Below are positions 43,237 to 51,637 of a stretch of DNA of 64,000 nt, piece after piece (the first letter of the stretch is position 1; every line of letters begins with the position of its first letter). Location: NCBI GenBank assembly GCA_049663345.1, contig JBATDG010000067.1, positions 1 through 64,000 of the forward strand. The letters are read 5' to 3'. The position numbers were made by a program, and so were the translations under genes. Under the pieces are notes generated by a model. The model saw nothing but the letters and a program-made list of their open reading frames with translations, was not told the origin of the DNA and made no database searches. Source of the stretch: SZUA-365 sp049663345. Lineage in GTDB: Bacteria > Bacteroidota > Ignavibacteria > SZUA-365.

Positions 43237-43252
43237 ATGCGCGATTTGCTGT

Positions 43253-45490
43253 CTAGAACATCGCATCCAATGAAAGGCGGTAGCTGCGGATCGGTGCGAT
43301 ATTGGCAACGACCTCGGAATAATTGTACTGGAAGATGTTGTCCACAAAGAAAGATAATCGCAGAGGCAGTCCAACTGAGGCTGCAGTCCAACTCGCCCGC
43401 AGATCGGTAACATAGGCGGCGACGCGTTCCTCCGAATTCGGAATGATAATTGTCAGCTCACGATCGATGGCTTCAATCCGAGAGAGATGGCGAAAATCAG
43501 CTCCGATCGAAAACCCGGCGTAATGCGCATCTGCGCTGAGATAAAGCAGATGTCTCGGACGATATTTCAGCACACTGCTTGTGCTCAAATCGCGGGGATA
43601 AAGGTAAGTGTAGCTGGCCGAGAACAGCAGCCAATCACCGAGCGGACTCCCGCCCAGCGACAGTTCATATCCCTGAATTCTTGCCTCTGTGATGTTGCGG
43701 AACATGATTCGGCCGTCCGCCGGGTCTATCATCGGCTCGACCAGGTTCTCATAATCGTTCCGGAACACCGCCGCATCGAAGGTCAGTTCGTACGGAAGCA
43801 GCTGCTTGAAACCCAATTCAAATGAAGTACTTCTCTCCGCCTTCAGGTCGGGATTCGGCTTGGTAATGATGCCGCCCGAGCTTGCAGTGGCGTAGCGTTC
43901 TGCGATAGACGGACTGCGGAATCCCCTTCCAACCGACGCACGAAACACCCCTTGCTCCCACGGCTGATACGTCATGCCCACACGTGGATTCATCTGCATG
44001 TCTGGATCAAGCGTGTCCACAGTGGTAAGATCGAACCTCGCCCCCGCCGAAAGATGCCACACTGAATTGAGCGCGACCTCGTCCTGCGCATAAATCGCTC
44101 CTGACCATCCCGTACGCATACCGTAGGTTCGCGAATCAACCGTGGTGTAATTCGCGTCGGCGCCGAAGGTGAGCAGATTTTTCGCGGTCAGCGTGTACGA
44201 TCCCTGCCATTCCATTCCGAGAAGCCATGCGGTCGATTGCGTTTTGTCACTCGGACGGAAAGAAAAATCGGAAGTATCGCTCGACGTTTCGTAGCTCGTA
44301 CGGTACATGTTGACGCGCAGCGACGAAGCGAATTTCGCACTGTGAACCTGACGGTATTGAGCCGAGGTTTGCGTCTTGACGGAAAGGATTTGTTCTCCGA
44401 GATCCTTCGTGACCGGCGCCTCCAGCGCGTGAGCGAGATTGCGCCAGTACACCCAATTGCCGCGATCATTGGAACTGTGATTAAAGGAGATGCTCAGATT
44501 CTTATCCGATGAAAAACGATACCAGGCGCGTCCATTAACATTCCATCTAAGATAATCGTCGTTCTGACGGTAGCCCTGATCGTTGTGCACACCCGCTGAA
44601 AGCAGATAGCTGAACGCGCCATGAGCATCGCCATGCTGTATATCGAAACTGTTACGGAAACGCGGGCTGTCGCCCCACCACTTCCATTCCTCATAGTACG
44701 GGTAATCCCAGATTCCCGAGCTGAGGCGCACACGAGTGACGCTGCTCTTCGGCTCCCGTGTTATCACATTGATGACTCCTCCAAGAGCGCTGGAGCCGTA
44801 GAGAGCGGAGCCCGCGCCTTTCACGACCTCGATGCGTTCTACTGCAAACATGGGAACGATATCGGACTTGATTTCTCCGGCATCTCCCGCGAGCACCGGT
44901 GCACCGTCTATCAGCAGCAGTACGCGGGATCCGAGGGCGCGGCTATAGCCGCTGGATCCGCGGATGTTCACCTGATCTTCGGCAACGTTCACGCCGGATA
45001 TTTTTCTCAGTGCATTCTCAAGCGTCTCGATGCCGCGTGCTTCGATTTCGCGTCCGCTCATCGTTGAAATGCTGACGGGAATTTCCTCGAAGCTCTGCGC
45101 ATGCTTTCCCGCCGTCACAATCACTTCACCCGTGCGAATGGTCGTTTCCTGCAGCTGCAGATCCAGTGTCTCATTATTCCCGGCAGAAAAAATCACCGTC
45201 TGACTTTTTTTCTCATAGCCGATCATCGAGCACACAATAACGCGGTCGCCTGGCGGGATACGGGTGATTGTGTAGCGGCCATTCCTGTCCGTCGCGGCTC
45301 CGAGCACAGTGCCTTTCACGATAATGTTGGCGCCTATCAGAGGTGTACCGTCGGTATCGCTGACGCGGCCGCTCAAGCTTGCATTCTGCGCAAGAGCGGT
45401 GGATGCGGCGAGAAAGGTGGATGCAGTGAGAAAAAGAACAGTCCAGACGAAGGGCCGGACTGCAGCAGGAAAAGCACGAACAATGATCAC
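43253..45490 (-). CDS. TonB-dependent outer-membrane receptor
   Basis: A 745-residue receptor. It has a signal peptide (about 1-35), a carboxypeptidase-regulatory-like domain (about 36-120, SLSGRVSDTDGTPLIGANI), a plug domain (about 130-240, VNIRGSSGYSRALGSRVLLLIDG and GGVINVITRE) and a 22-strand-type barrel. The added N-terminal domain is typical of Bacteroidetes receptors. It is the last gene of a five-gene operon that includes a cobalamin adenosyltransferase, so a corrinoid is one possible ligand. The sequence does not show this, and siderophores are equally common ligands. Confidence 0.93.
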   Translation of the reverse strand: MIIVRAFPAAVRPFVWTVLFLTASTFLAASTALAQNASLSGRVSDTDGTPLIGANIIVKGTVLGAATDRNGRYTITRIPPGDRVIVCSMIGYEKKSQTVIFSAGNNETLDLQLQETTIRTGEVIVTAGKHAQSFEEIPVSISTMSGREIEARGIETLENALRKISGVNVAEDQVNIRGSSGYSRALGSRVLLLIDGAPVLAGDAGEIKSDIVPMFAVERIEVVKGAGSALYGSSALGGVINVITREPKSSVTRVRLSSGIWDYPYYEEWKWWGDSPRFRNSFDIQHGDAHGAFSYLLSAGVHNDQGYRQNDDYLRWNVNGRAWYRFSSDKNLSISFNHSSNDRGNWVYWRNLAHALEAPVTKDLGEQILSVKTQTSAQYRQVHSAKFASSLRVNMYRTSYETSSDTSDFSFRPSDKTQSTAWLLGMEWQGSYTLTAKNLLTFGADANYTTVDSRTYGMRTGWSGAIYAQDEVALNSVWHLSAGARFDLTTVDTLDPDMQMNPRVGMTYQPWEQGVFRASVGRGFRSPSIAERYATASSGGIITKPNPDLKAERSTSFELGFKQLLPYELTFDAAVFRNDYENLVEPMIDPADGRIMFRNITEARIQGYELSLGGSPLGDWLLFSASYTYLYPRDLSTSSVLKYRPRHLLYLSADAHYAGFSIGADFRHLSRIEAIDRELTIIIPNSEERVAAYVTDLRASWTAASVGLPLRLSFFVDNIFQYNYSEVVANIAPIRSYRLSLDAMF

Positions 45491-45493
45491 AGG

Positions 45494-46111
45494 CTAGCCT
45501 CGTTTGTTTCGAACGGCGTGGTCAATTTGATAGAGAACCTCTTCCTGCTTCTGCATATCGTGGACGAAATCGGCTTCGTCGGAATCAATGATCAACAGAG
45601 GCCCCAGCGAGTAGCGGTGGATCCAGTCCTCATACAGCGTGTTGAGCTGTTCGAGGTAAGAGACCTCGATCGTCTGCTCAAAGTCGCGTCCGCGCAGATG
45701 AATCTGACGCTGCAAAGTGGGTATGTCGGCACGCAGATAAATCAGCAGATCCGGCGGCTTCAAATAGCTCGTCATCGCGGCGTAAAGCGCCTGATAGTTT
45801 TCGAAATCGCGGTCATCCATGCGGCCGATACTGTGCAGGTTGTTCGCAAAAATTTCAGCGTCCTCATAAATCGAGCGATCCTGTACTACAGTATTGCCGC
45901 TTTCGAAAACCTCGCGATGCAGAATAAAACGCTTCGAGAGAAAATAGACCTGCAAGTGAAACGACCAGCGCTTCATATCGGCATAGAAATCGGGCAGGTA
46001 GGGATTGTCGTCTACCGATTCGAAATGCGGGGTCCATCCGAATTTCTGATGGAGAAGCGATGTAAGAGAGGATTTGCCGGAACCGATATTACCAGCTATG
46101 GCGATCAGCAT
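45494..46111 (-). CDS. Deoxynucleoside kinase
   Basis: A 205-residue kinase of the deoxyadenosine/deoxyguanosine kinase family, phosphorylating salvaged deoxynucleosides. P-loop GNIGSGKSS at 7-15, the DRSIYEDAEIFA motif (catalytic region) and the RGRDFEQTI lid region with arginines are all present. Substrate preference (dA, dG or dC) is not decidable by eye. It lies 3 bp after the adenosyltransferase gene and 3 bp before the TonB receptor gene, a tight operon position. Confidence 0.93.
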   Translation of the reverse strand: MLIAIAGNIGSGKSSLTSLLHQKFGWTPHFESVDDNPYLPDFYADMKRWSFHLQVYFLSKRFILHREVFESGNTVVQDRSIYEDAEIFANNLHSIGRMDDRDFENYQALYAAMTSYLKPPDLLIYLRADIPTLQRQIHLRGRDFEQTIEVSYLEQLNTLYEDWIHRYSLGPLLIIDSDEADFVHDMQKQEEVLYQIDHAVRNKRG

Positions 46112-46114
46112 GTT

Positions 46115-46657
46115 TTATTCCTGCTGCCAAGGGACATCACCTGTGCCCTGCAAGTGATTTGCATAGCGTGAGAGCACAAAGAGAAAATCCGATAGGCGGT
46201 TGATATAGCGTAGGTCGAATTCGTTGATTTCTTCCAGCGTGGAGAGCAGCACGATCATCCTCTCGGCACGGCGGGCGACGGTGCGGCATACGTGAAGACG
46301 TGCGGCGGTTTCGCTTCCGCCGGGGAGAATGAAGAACCGTATCGGCTCGAGTTGTTCCTCCAACTGGTCGATGCGCTCTTCCATCATCTCGACATGCCTT
46401 GCTCCGATACGAACGATCGAGGAGTTCCGATTGTCAAGCAGCGTCGCGAGATCGGACCCGAGCACAAAAAGTTCGTTTTGGAGAATTGTAAGGAACACAG
46501 AGATTTCATCAGGAGCGGCTGCGTTGGCGAGACCCAGAAATGCGTTCAGTTCATCCACTGTCCCATAGGCATCAATGCGCGGGCTGGACTTCCCTACACG
46601 GCGGCCGCCAAACAACGCCGTTTCTCCCTGGTCTCCGGTTTTAGTATAAATTTTCAC
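46115..46657 (-). CDS. Cob(I)alamin adenosyltransferase, PduO type
   Basis: A 180-residue enzyme transferring the adenosyl group of ATP to cob(I)alamin or cobyrinate. Hallmarks are KIYTKTGDQGETALFGG at the N-terminus, GTVDELNAFLG, and RTVARRAERM with INRLSDFLFVLSRYAN at the C-terminus. The start is GTG 46657, preceded by GAGGA; an upstream ATG at 46702 adds 15 residues not seen in the family. The presence of this enzyme implies the cell uses adenosylcobalamin, obtained by uptake or synthesis. No cobalamin riboswitch was found near it. Confidence 0.94.
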   Translation of the reverse strand: MKIYTKTGDQGETALFGGRRVGKSSPRIDAYGTVDELNAFLGLANAAAPDEISVFLTILQNELFVLGSDLATLLDNRNSSIVRIGARHVEMMEERIDQLEEQLEPIRFFILPGGSETAARLHVCRTVARRAERMIVLLSTLEEINEFDLRYINRLSDFLFVLSRYANHLQGTGDVPWQQE

Positions 46658-46667
46658 TTGTCCTCGG

Positions 46668-47588
46668 TTATTGAGCTGCAGACTGTAATGCCTGAACAAC
46701 AACAGCAGGGTTGGGAAGTTCTGACCAGGTGTGCGTCACCACCCCATTTCGGAGAATAAAAACACGCGGAAGAGCACGATAGAGCGGACGCGCAAAACGC
46801 GGTTCAATCGCAGCCACGGGAAACGACGCTGCATATTCAAACATCAGCGTAGTCAGATGCTCCGTTCCATCGATAATCAGACCCACGGCGGATTTTACTT
46901 TTTCCTGCTGGGCGATCTCACTCATTTTCTCCACTTCAAGCCCGATTTTATCGCTCTCTACCGTAAACAGAAACACCACGTGCGTGCCTTTGTTGAGGTC
47001 CTTGCCGTACAGTCCGTCTACCGGCCATGCGGTGAAATGCGCTCCAGGACGAAGCTGTGTGACAAAATCGTCCACAGGCAGATAGGGACTGAATGCTGTA
47101 ACAGATCCGGCAATGGCGGCGGCCGCAACCACTACAGCAATGCGCCATGGCTGCAGCGTGCTTTGACGGGACCAGATCACAACCGAAGCGAAGATCAATG
47201 CAATTATCATCAACGCATCTTCGATGATGACCTGCTCAGGACCCCGATGGACAAGATTGCCGAAGCATCCGCAGCTCTCGCCAAGCCCGACGGCCATGCC
47301 GTAAAGAGTGATGCCGATAAAAAATATCAGCATCGCAATGGTGAGAATCGGAACAATCCGTGGATAGAAATTGACGATCAGTCCTGCTGCGAGCGCCACT
47401 TCAACGATGATGAAGGTCCATGCGGCAACCATCGACAGCGATGGAAATATGCCGAAAGAAGCGATCTGCTGCTGGAATGATTGCGGGTCGAGCGCCTTCA
47501 TGAATGCGGCGAGGAGAAAAACCAGCCCGACGATTATTTCAAGGACGCGGGCGGTCGCGAAAAGAACGCGGTTCGATGAAAGCTGCAT
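46668..47588 (-). CDS. MauE/DoxX-like membrane protein with C-terminal extracytoplasmic domain
   Basis: A 306-residue protein. Its first part (about 10-155) has four or more transmembrane helices of the MauE/DoxX type, with the CGCFG motif in LGESCGCFGNLVHRGP. The C-terminal half (about 170-306) is soluble and probably periplasmic, and resembles a thioredoxin-fold domain without an obvious CxxC (VVFLFTVESDKIGLEVEKM, PRVFILRNGVVTHTW). MauE-type proteins help disulfide handling during maturation of exported enzymes. It sits 6 bp downstream of a thioredoxin-like secreted protein gene, supporting a thiol-redox role. Confidence 0.82.
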   Translation of the reverse strand: MQLSSNRVLFATARVLEIIVGLVFLLAAFMKALDPQSFQQQIASFGIFPSLSMVAAWTFIIVEVALAAGLIVNFYPRIVPILTIAMLIFFIGITLYGMAVGLGESCGCFGNLVHRGPEQVIIEDALMIIALIFASVVIWSRQSTLQPWRIAVVVAAAAIAGSVTAFSPYLPVDDFVTQLRPGAHFTAWPVDGLYGKDLNKGTHVVFLFTVESDKIGLEVEKMSEIAQQEKVKSAVGLIIDGTEHLTTLMFEYAASFPVAAIEPRFARPLYRALPRVFILRNGVVTHTWSELPNPAVVVQALQSAAQ

Positions 47589-47594
47589 GTGTGG

Positions 47595-48380
47595 TTATTT
47601 CAGAATGTTGACAAAGGCGTCTTCAATGGCACCGGGGGGATCGCCAATAATACGGTCGACTTCCTTCCCGTTCTGATAGACAATAAGGGCGGGATAATCG
47701 TGTCCGTACCGTTCGAGTTCCTCAGCCGGCTCATTGCCGCCCATGGCGATACCGATGTAGCGAACCGTGAACTGAGGATTATTTGCATCCCCGAGTATGC
47801 GCATGATCCGCGGAAGCACGACCTTGCAGGTCGAACACCAGGTGGCAAACATGACCACGATGTCCGTTTTCTTTTTGTAGGATTTGAGAAAGGATATGGC
47901 TTTCGCTTTTGGCGTGTATGCTTTTTTACGAAGGACGTAATCCGGACTATGCGCAAGAATGATCTCCGGTGCGACTTCGCCGACGAGCGTCTGACGGATG
48001 GTGATCGAAACGGTTTTTCCCTGCGCCTTGAAAGTCGTCACTCCTCCCTTCACCGTGTAGCCGCCCGCATCCTTTCCGGCAGGAATTCCGCTGGACTTGA
48101 GAAAACTTCCCTCGATCTTCACGGCAGAGGATTTCAGCGTCTGCACGCGTTTTTTTGAGAGATCCAGCAGCAGCGGAGTGGAAAATTTGTCGGACGTCAG
48201 AATCATAAACCGTTCGTAGCTCAAGGGCTGAAACACTTGCGCGCTCAGATCCGGTGCACCGCCGACATCCACGCCGAATTGTGCGTTCTCCTCCCATTCC
48301 TGCGATTGCGCCATCGCCAGATGAGCAGTGCACATGAAAAGAATGATGAAAATGGAAATTGCGGGGGATGTTGATTTCAT
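47595..48380 (-). CDS. Secreted thioredoxin-like protein
   Basis: A 261-residue exported protein with a signal peptide (MKSTSPAISIFIILFMCTAHLAMAQ), an N-terminal domain of unknown type (about 30-160), and a C-terminal thioredoxin fold with active site WCSTC at 181-185 and a cis-proline region (HDYPALIVY). It resembles TlpA/ResA-type periplasmic reductases. It heads the operon that continues with the MauE-like gene, so the two are likely a redox pair. The start is ATG 48380; a longer frame upstream is not signal-like. Confidence 0.85.
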   Translation of the reverse strand: MKSTSPAISIFIILFMCTAHLAMAQSQEWEENAQFGVDVGGAPDLSAQVFQPLSYERFMILTSDKFSTPLLLDLSKKRVQTLKSSAVKIEGSFLKSSGIPAGKDAGGYTVKGGVTTFKAQGKTVSITIRQTLVGEVAPEIILAHSPDYVLRKKAYTPKAKAISFLKSYKKKTDIVVMFATWCSTCKVVLPRIMRILGDANNPQFTVRYIGIAMGGNEPAEELERYGHDYPALIVYQNGKEVDRIIGDPPGAIEDAFVNILK

Positions 48381-48526
48381 ATCGGTAAGCCTCATCCGAA
48401 AAGTTACGAAATGCCCGGTGGCTGTGCAATGGAAGAAATAGCCCGAGCCTGCATGAACCCGGATTTGTGTGCCGTTGTTCCGTGTGGCATATTTCAAACC
48501 GCCTTACACACAATCGGAAGTCCGCC

Positions 48527-49351
48527 ATGAACGATGCCATAAGCACACTGCTCTCTCATGATCCCGCCGCTGCAAAGCAAAGCGATTTTGATCTTCTCGA
48601 CATTGTCTGGCAAGCGTTGCGCGAGGGACGGCTGCGTTCTGCTTCCTGCGTCGAAGGCCGGTGGATCGCAAACACTGATGTCAAGCGAGTCATCCTCTGG
48701 GCCTTTCGTGCGGGAATACTATCTGATGTCGGAAACGACGGCGTGTTCAGCTTCACAGATAAACACACATTGCCGGTGCAGAAGTTCACTGCTGCGAGCG
48801 GCCGACGGATTGTCCCCGGCGGAAGCACTGTGCGTGAAGGCGCATATATCGCTCCCGGCGTGATCGTCATGCCCCCTGCCTACATCAACATTGGTGCGTA
48901 TGTCGATGAAGACAGCTTAGTGGACAGCCATGCTCTGGTGGGATCCTGCGCCCAAATCGGCAAGCGGGTGCATTTGAGCGCTGCTGTACAGATCGGCGGA
49001 GTGCTGGAGCCTGTCGGGGCTGTCCCTGTCGTGATCGAAGACGACGTGATGGTCGGCGGAAACAGCGGTATCTACGAAGGAACGATCGTGCGGCGCCGTG
49101 CAGTGATCGGCACCGGGGTTATTCTCAACGCATCGACTCCGGTGTATGATCTGGTTCACGGACGCATACTTCGAAAATCTCCGGAATCACCGCTGGAAAT
49201 CCCTGAAAACGCTGTCGTGGTCGCGGGAAGCCGTCCGGCACGCGGCGACTTCGCCGCTGCGGAGGGCATTCACATTTACACGCCGGTCATTGTTAAATAT
49301 CGCGATGAAAGGACGGACGCAGCGACCGCTTTGGAAGAAAGTTTGCGCTGA
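48527..49351 (+). CDS. dapD: Tetrahydrodipicolinate N-succinyltransferase
   Basis: Transfers succinyl from succinyl-CoA to tetrahydrodipicolinate in lysine/diaminopimelate synthesis. The 274 residues show the helical N-terminus (DFDLLDIVWQALREGRLR) and a left-handed beta-helix of hexapeptide repeats (about 100-235, for example VVEDDVMVGGNSGIYEG-like). It diverges from the thioredoxin-like gene across 146 bp and precedes the ribosomal protein S1 gene by 276 bp on the same strand. The start is ATG 48527 with GGAAG upstream. Confidence 0.95.
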   Translation: MNDAISTLLSHDPAAAKQSDFDLLDIVWQALREGRLRSASCVEGRWIANTDVKRVILWAFRAGILSDVGNDGVFSFTDKHTLPVQKFTAASGRRIVPGGSTVREGAYIAPGVIVMPPAYINIGAYVDEDSLVDSHALVGSCAQIGKRVHLSAAVQIGGVLEPVGAVPVVIEDDVMVGGNSGIYEGTIVRRRAVIGTGVILNASTPVYDLVHGRILRKSPESPLEIPENAVVVAGSRPARGDFAAAEGIHIYTPVIVKYRDERTDAATALEESLR

Positions 49352-49627
49352 GTCCAGGAGCGCAACTCGACGCTCTCTTTCCGGTGATCCGCACATATCG
49401 ATCCTGAATTTAAGGCGATTATCGCCGTATTGGGGCATTTTTTTCGTGGGACTTGCGATTCTCACGAACGCTTTTCATATTGTGAATTCAACAACTTATG
49501 CGTAATTTATAGATTCAGCACTGGTGTGCGGGCCGGATGGAGAAATATACTCACCCGTAACAGCAGTGACGACAGCATTGACAACGGCACGGTGTGCCTG
49601 ATTCTCTCACCATTCGCGGAAACCACA

Positions 49628-51544
49628 ATGACGAACGAGCCGACCAACAACGAAAATCCCGAGACTCTCCCCGGCAATCCCATCGAAGAGGCACAGCCCA
49701 CTAAAGAGCAAGGGACAACGGAAGCGGCATCAATGGAAGTGCAACCAGAGACCGGGCTGCCTGAAGTAACTCCTGTAGAGGAAGCTCCGGCTGAAGAAGC
49801 TCCCGTCGTGGAAGCTCCGGCTGAAGCAGCGCCGGTCGTGGAAGCTCCGGCTGAAGCAGCGCCGGTCGTGGAAGGTGAAGCGGTTGCAGAAGCGGCCGAA
49901 GCCGAAGCAGCAGCCGCTGGCAAAGGCCGCCGCAGGAAGAAGATGGATGAAGCTGAGGCACAGATTATCTGGGAAGAAATCAAGAATGCCTACGAGAATA
50001 AAGATCTTTTGACTTTCCATCTCAGCCGGAGCATCCCCGGCGGCGGCATTGTGAGCTATAAGGGCATCGAAGGATTTGTGCCGCGCTCGCAATTTGAAGT
50101 TTCAGGCCGTGCGGAGCAGGCCGAAATTGACGCCATGGTTGGACAGGAATTAGACCTTGTCATCATCGAGATGACCGACGTTGCCAGACGCAAGTTCGTT
50201 TGCAGCCGCAAGCGTGCGCTCAAGCGGCACATTTTGATGTCGTTGGTGAAAGGGAGCATCGTCGAAGGAAAGGTCACATCGATCACTTCATATGGCGCCT
50301 TTGTCGATATCGGCGGCGTGGACGGACTGATTCATGTTTCGCGACTGAGCAAAATGCGCTCCAACGTCCCAACCGATGTGGTAAAGGTCGGTGAAGTGGT
50401 CAAGGTCCGCATCGTCGACATAAACGAAAAAGAAGAACGCATCGCACTGAGCATGAAAGAATTTACTACCTCGCCCTGGCAGAGTGTGGAAGAGAACTAC
50501 AAAGTCGGAGCAACGGTTAAGGGCAAGGTTCGCAATATCACCGACTTCGGTGTCTATGTGCAGCTGGAACCCGGAATGGTTGGCATGATACACATCAGTG
50601 ATCTTTCATGGACACAGCGACTCCAGCACCCGAGCGAAATGGTAACTGTCGGCGATGATATCGAAGTGATGATTCTGGAAATTCGTGCGAAGGACCGTCG
50701 CGTTTCCCTGAGTTTGAAAGCGACGCAGCCGGATCCCTGGCCTCGCCTCGCGAATGTATATCCGGCAAATACCGAAGCCGACGCCAAAATCAAATACATC
50801 ATGGATGCCGGCGCTATCGTATCCCTTGAGCACGATATCGATTGCTTCATCCCCCGCGGCAAGATGGGCGGACACCGCCGTCCCGCTGGCGATACTTCTG
50901 AGACCCATAACATCGGCGACACCATTCGCATCAAGATTGTGGAGATGGATCCCGACAAACACTCGTTCATCGGTGCCGTGCCAAGAGAAGAAAACGAACA
51001 ATCTTCCCGCCCGCAGCGCCGCGGCGGAGATCGTTCCGAACCCCGTTCGGATTTCAAGATGCCCCAGCAGTCCTCCTCCGACAGCGCCTTCAGACTCGGC
51101 GACCTCGAAGGTTTGCAGAAACTCTTCCGCGCCAATGCCGAAGCGGAGGCCGCTGAAGCAGCCATAACCGCTCCGGTAGTGGAAAAAGCTCCCGAAGTCG
51201 CTGAGACTCCAGTGGTGGATGAAGCTCCCGCAGTCGCTGAGACCCCGGTAGTGGAAGAAGCTCCCACAGTCGATGAGACTCCGGTAGTCGAAGAAGCTCC
51301 CGCAGTCGATGAGACTCCGGTGGTTGAAGAAGCTCCCGCAGTCGAGGAGACTCCGGTAGTCGAAGAAGCTCCCGAAGTAGATGAGACTCCGGTAGTCGAA
51401 GAAGCTCCCGCAGTCGAGGAGACCCCGGTGGTTAAAGAAGCTCCCGCAGTCGCGGAGACTCCGGTAGTCGAAGCAGCTCCCGAAGTAGATGAGACTCCCG
51501 CGGTTGATGAGGAAGCGAAGGAAGACACCCCTCCCACCGTCTAA
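49628..51544 (+). CDS. rpsA: Ribosomal protein S1 with acidic repeat extensions
   Basis: RNA-binding protein S1 that helps mRNA reach the 30S subunit. The 638 residues contain four S1-type OB domains (about 127-195, 206-277, 292-365 and 381-450) instead of the six in E. coli. They are flanked by low-complexity acidic tails: an N-terminal Pro/Ala/Glu stretch (about 45-95) and nine near-perfect copies of a 12-residue unit (consensus PVVEEAPAVDET) at 516-623. A conserved basic stretch (KGRRRKK) lies just before the first S1 domain. The start is ATG 49628; the 276-bp leader before it holds no recognised element. A terminator follows 25 bp after the stop. Confidence 0.94.
   Translation: MTNEPTNNENPETLPGNPIEEAQPTKEQGTTEAASMEVQPETGLPEVTPVEEAPAEEAPVVEAPAEAAPVVEAPAEAAPVVEGEAVAEAAEAEAAAAGKGRRRKKMDEAEAQIIWEEIKNAYENKDLLTFHLSRSIPGGGIVSYKGIEGFVPRSQFEVSGRAEQAEIDAMVGQELDLVIIEMTDVARRKFVCSRKRALKRHILMSLVKGSIVEGKVTSITSYGAFVDIGGVDGLIHVSRLSKMRSNVPTDVVKVGEVVKVRIVDINEKEERIALSMKEFTTSPWQSVEENYKVGATVKGKVRNITDFGVYVQLEPGMVGMIHISDLSWTQRLQHPSEMVTVGDDIEVMILEIRAKDRRVSLSLKATQPDPWPRLANVYPANTEADAKIKYIMDAGAIVSLEHDIDCFIPRGKMGGHRRPAGDTSETHNIGDTIRIKIVEMDPDKHSFIGAVPREENEQSSRPQRRGGDRSEPRSDFKMPQQSSSDSAFRLGDLEGLQKLFRANAEAEAAEAAITAPVVEKAPEVAETPVVDEAPAVAETPVVEEAPTVDETPVVEEAPAVDETPVVEEAPAVEETPVVEEAPEVDETPVVEEAPAVEETPVVKEAPAVAETPVVEAAPEVDETPAVDEEAKEDTPPTV
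49778..49876 (+). repeat. 30-bp in-frame repeats in the S1 N-terminal extension
   Basis: About three copies of a 30-base unit encoding PVVEAPAEAA-type peptides, two of them nearly identical at the DNA level. It gives the S1 protein an acidic N-terminal tail. Confidence 0.85.
51173..51496 (+). repeat. 36-bp in-frame tandem repeats in the S1 C-terminal extension
   Basis: Nine consecutive 36-base units, each encoding a 12-residue Pro/Val/Glu-rich peptide. Third-base variation among the units shows that selection acts on the protein more than on the DNA. It creates long open frames on the reverse strand that are artefacts. Confidence 0.93.
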
Positions 51545-51564
51545 GTCAAGAATTACCTGATCTG

Positions 51565-51598
51565 AAAAAGGCGAGCACAACGGCTCGCCTTTTTTTTT
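51565..51598 (+). terminator. Intrinsic terminator, probably bidirectional, after rpsA
   Basis: GGCGAGC / GCTCGCC stem with loop ACAACG, followed by nine T residues and preceded by AAAAA. It lies between the convergent rpsA and pepF genes. Confidence 0.95.
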
Positions 51599-51637
51599 CT
51601 TCGGTCATCAGGTTTCTCAAGGCCTGATCACCAGTCG

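Noticed and set aside
48381..48526. Cobalamin riboswitch upstream of the adenosyltransferase/TonB receptor operon
   Set aside because: I looked at the leader of the operon and found no B12-box-like sequence or convincing multi-stem fold.
49352..49627. Promoter or autoregulatory RNA structure in the S1 leader
   Set aside because: No -33/-7 pair or stable structure stood out by eye; the stretch is recorded as empty of recognised elements.
50554..51580. Two long reverse-strand open frames (327 and 324 codons) opposite the S1 gene
   Set aside because: Their Ser/Thr/Gly- or Phe-rich repeats mirror the 36-bp repeat of the S1 tail; the S1 frame has clear domains and a terminator.
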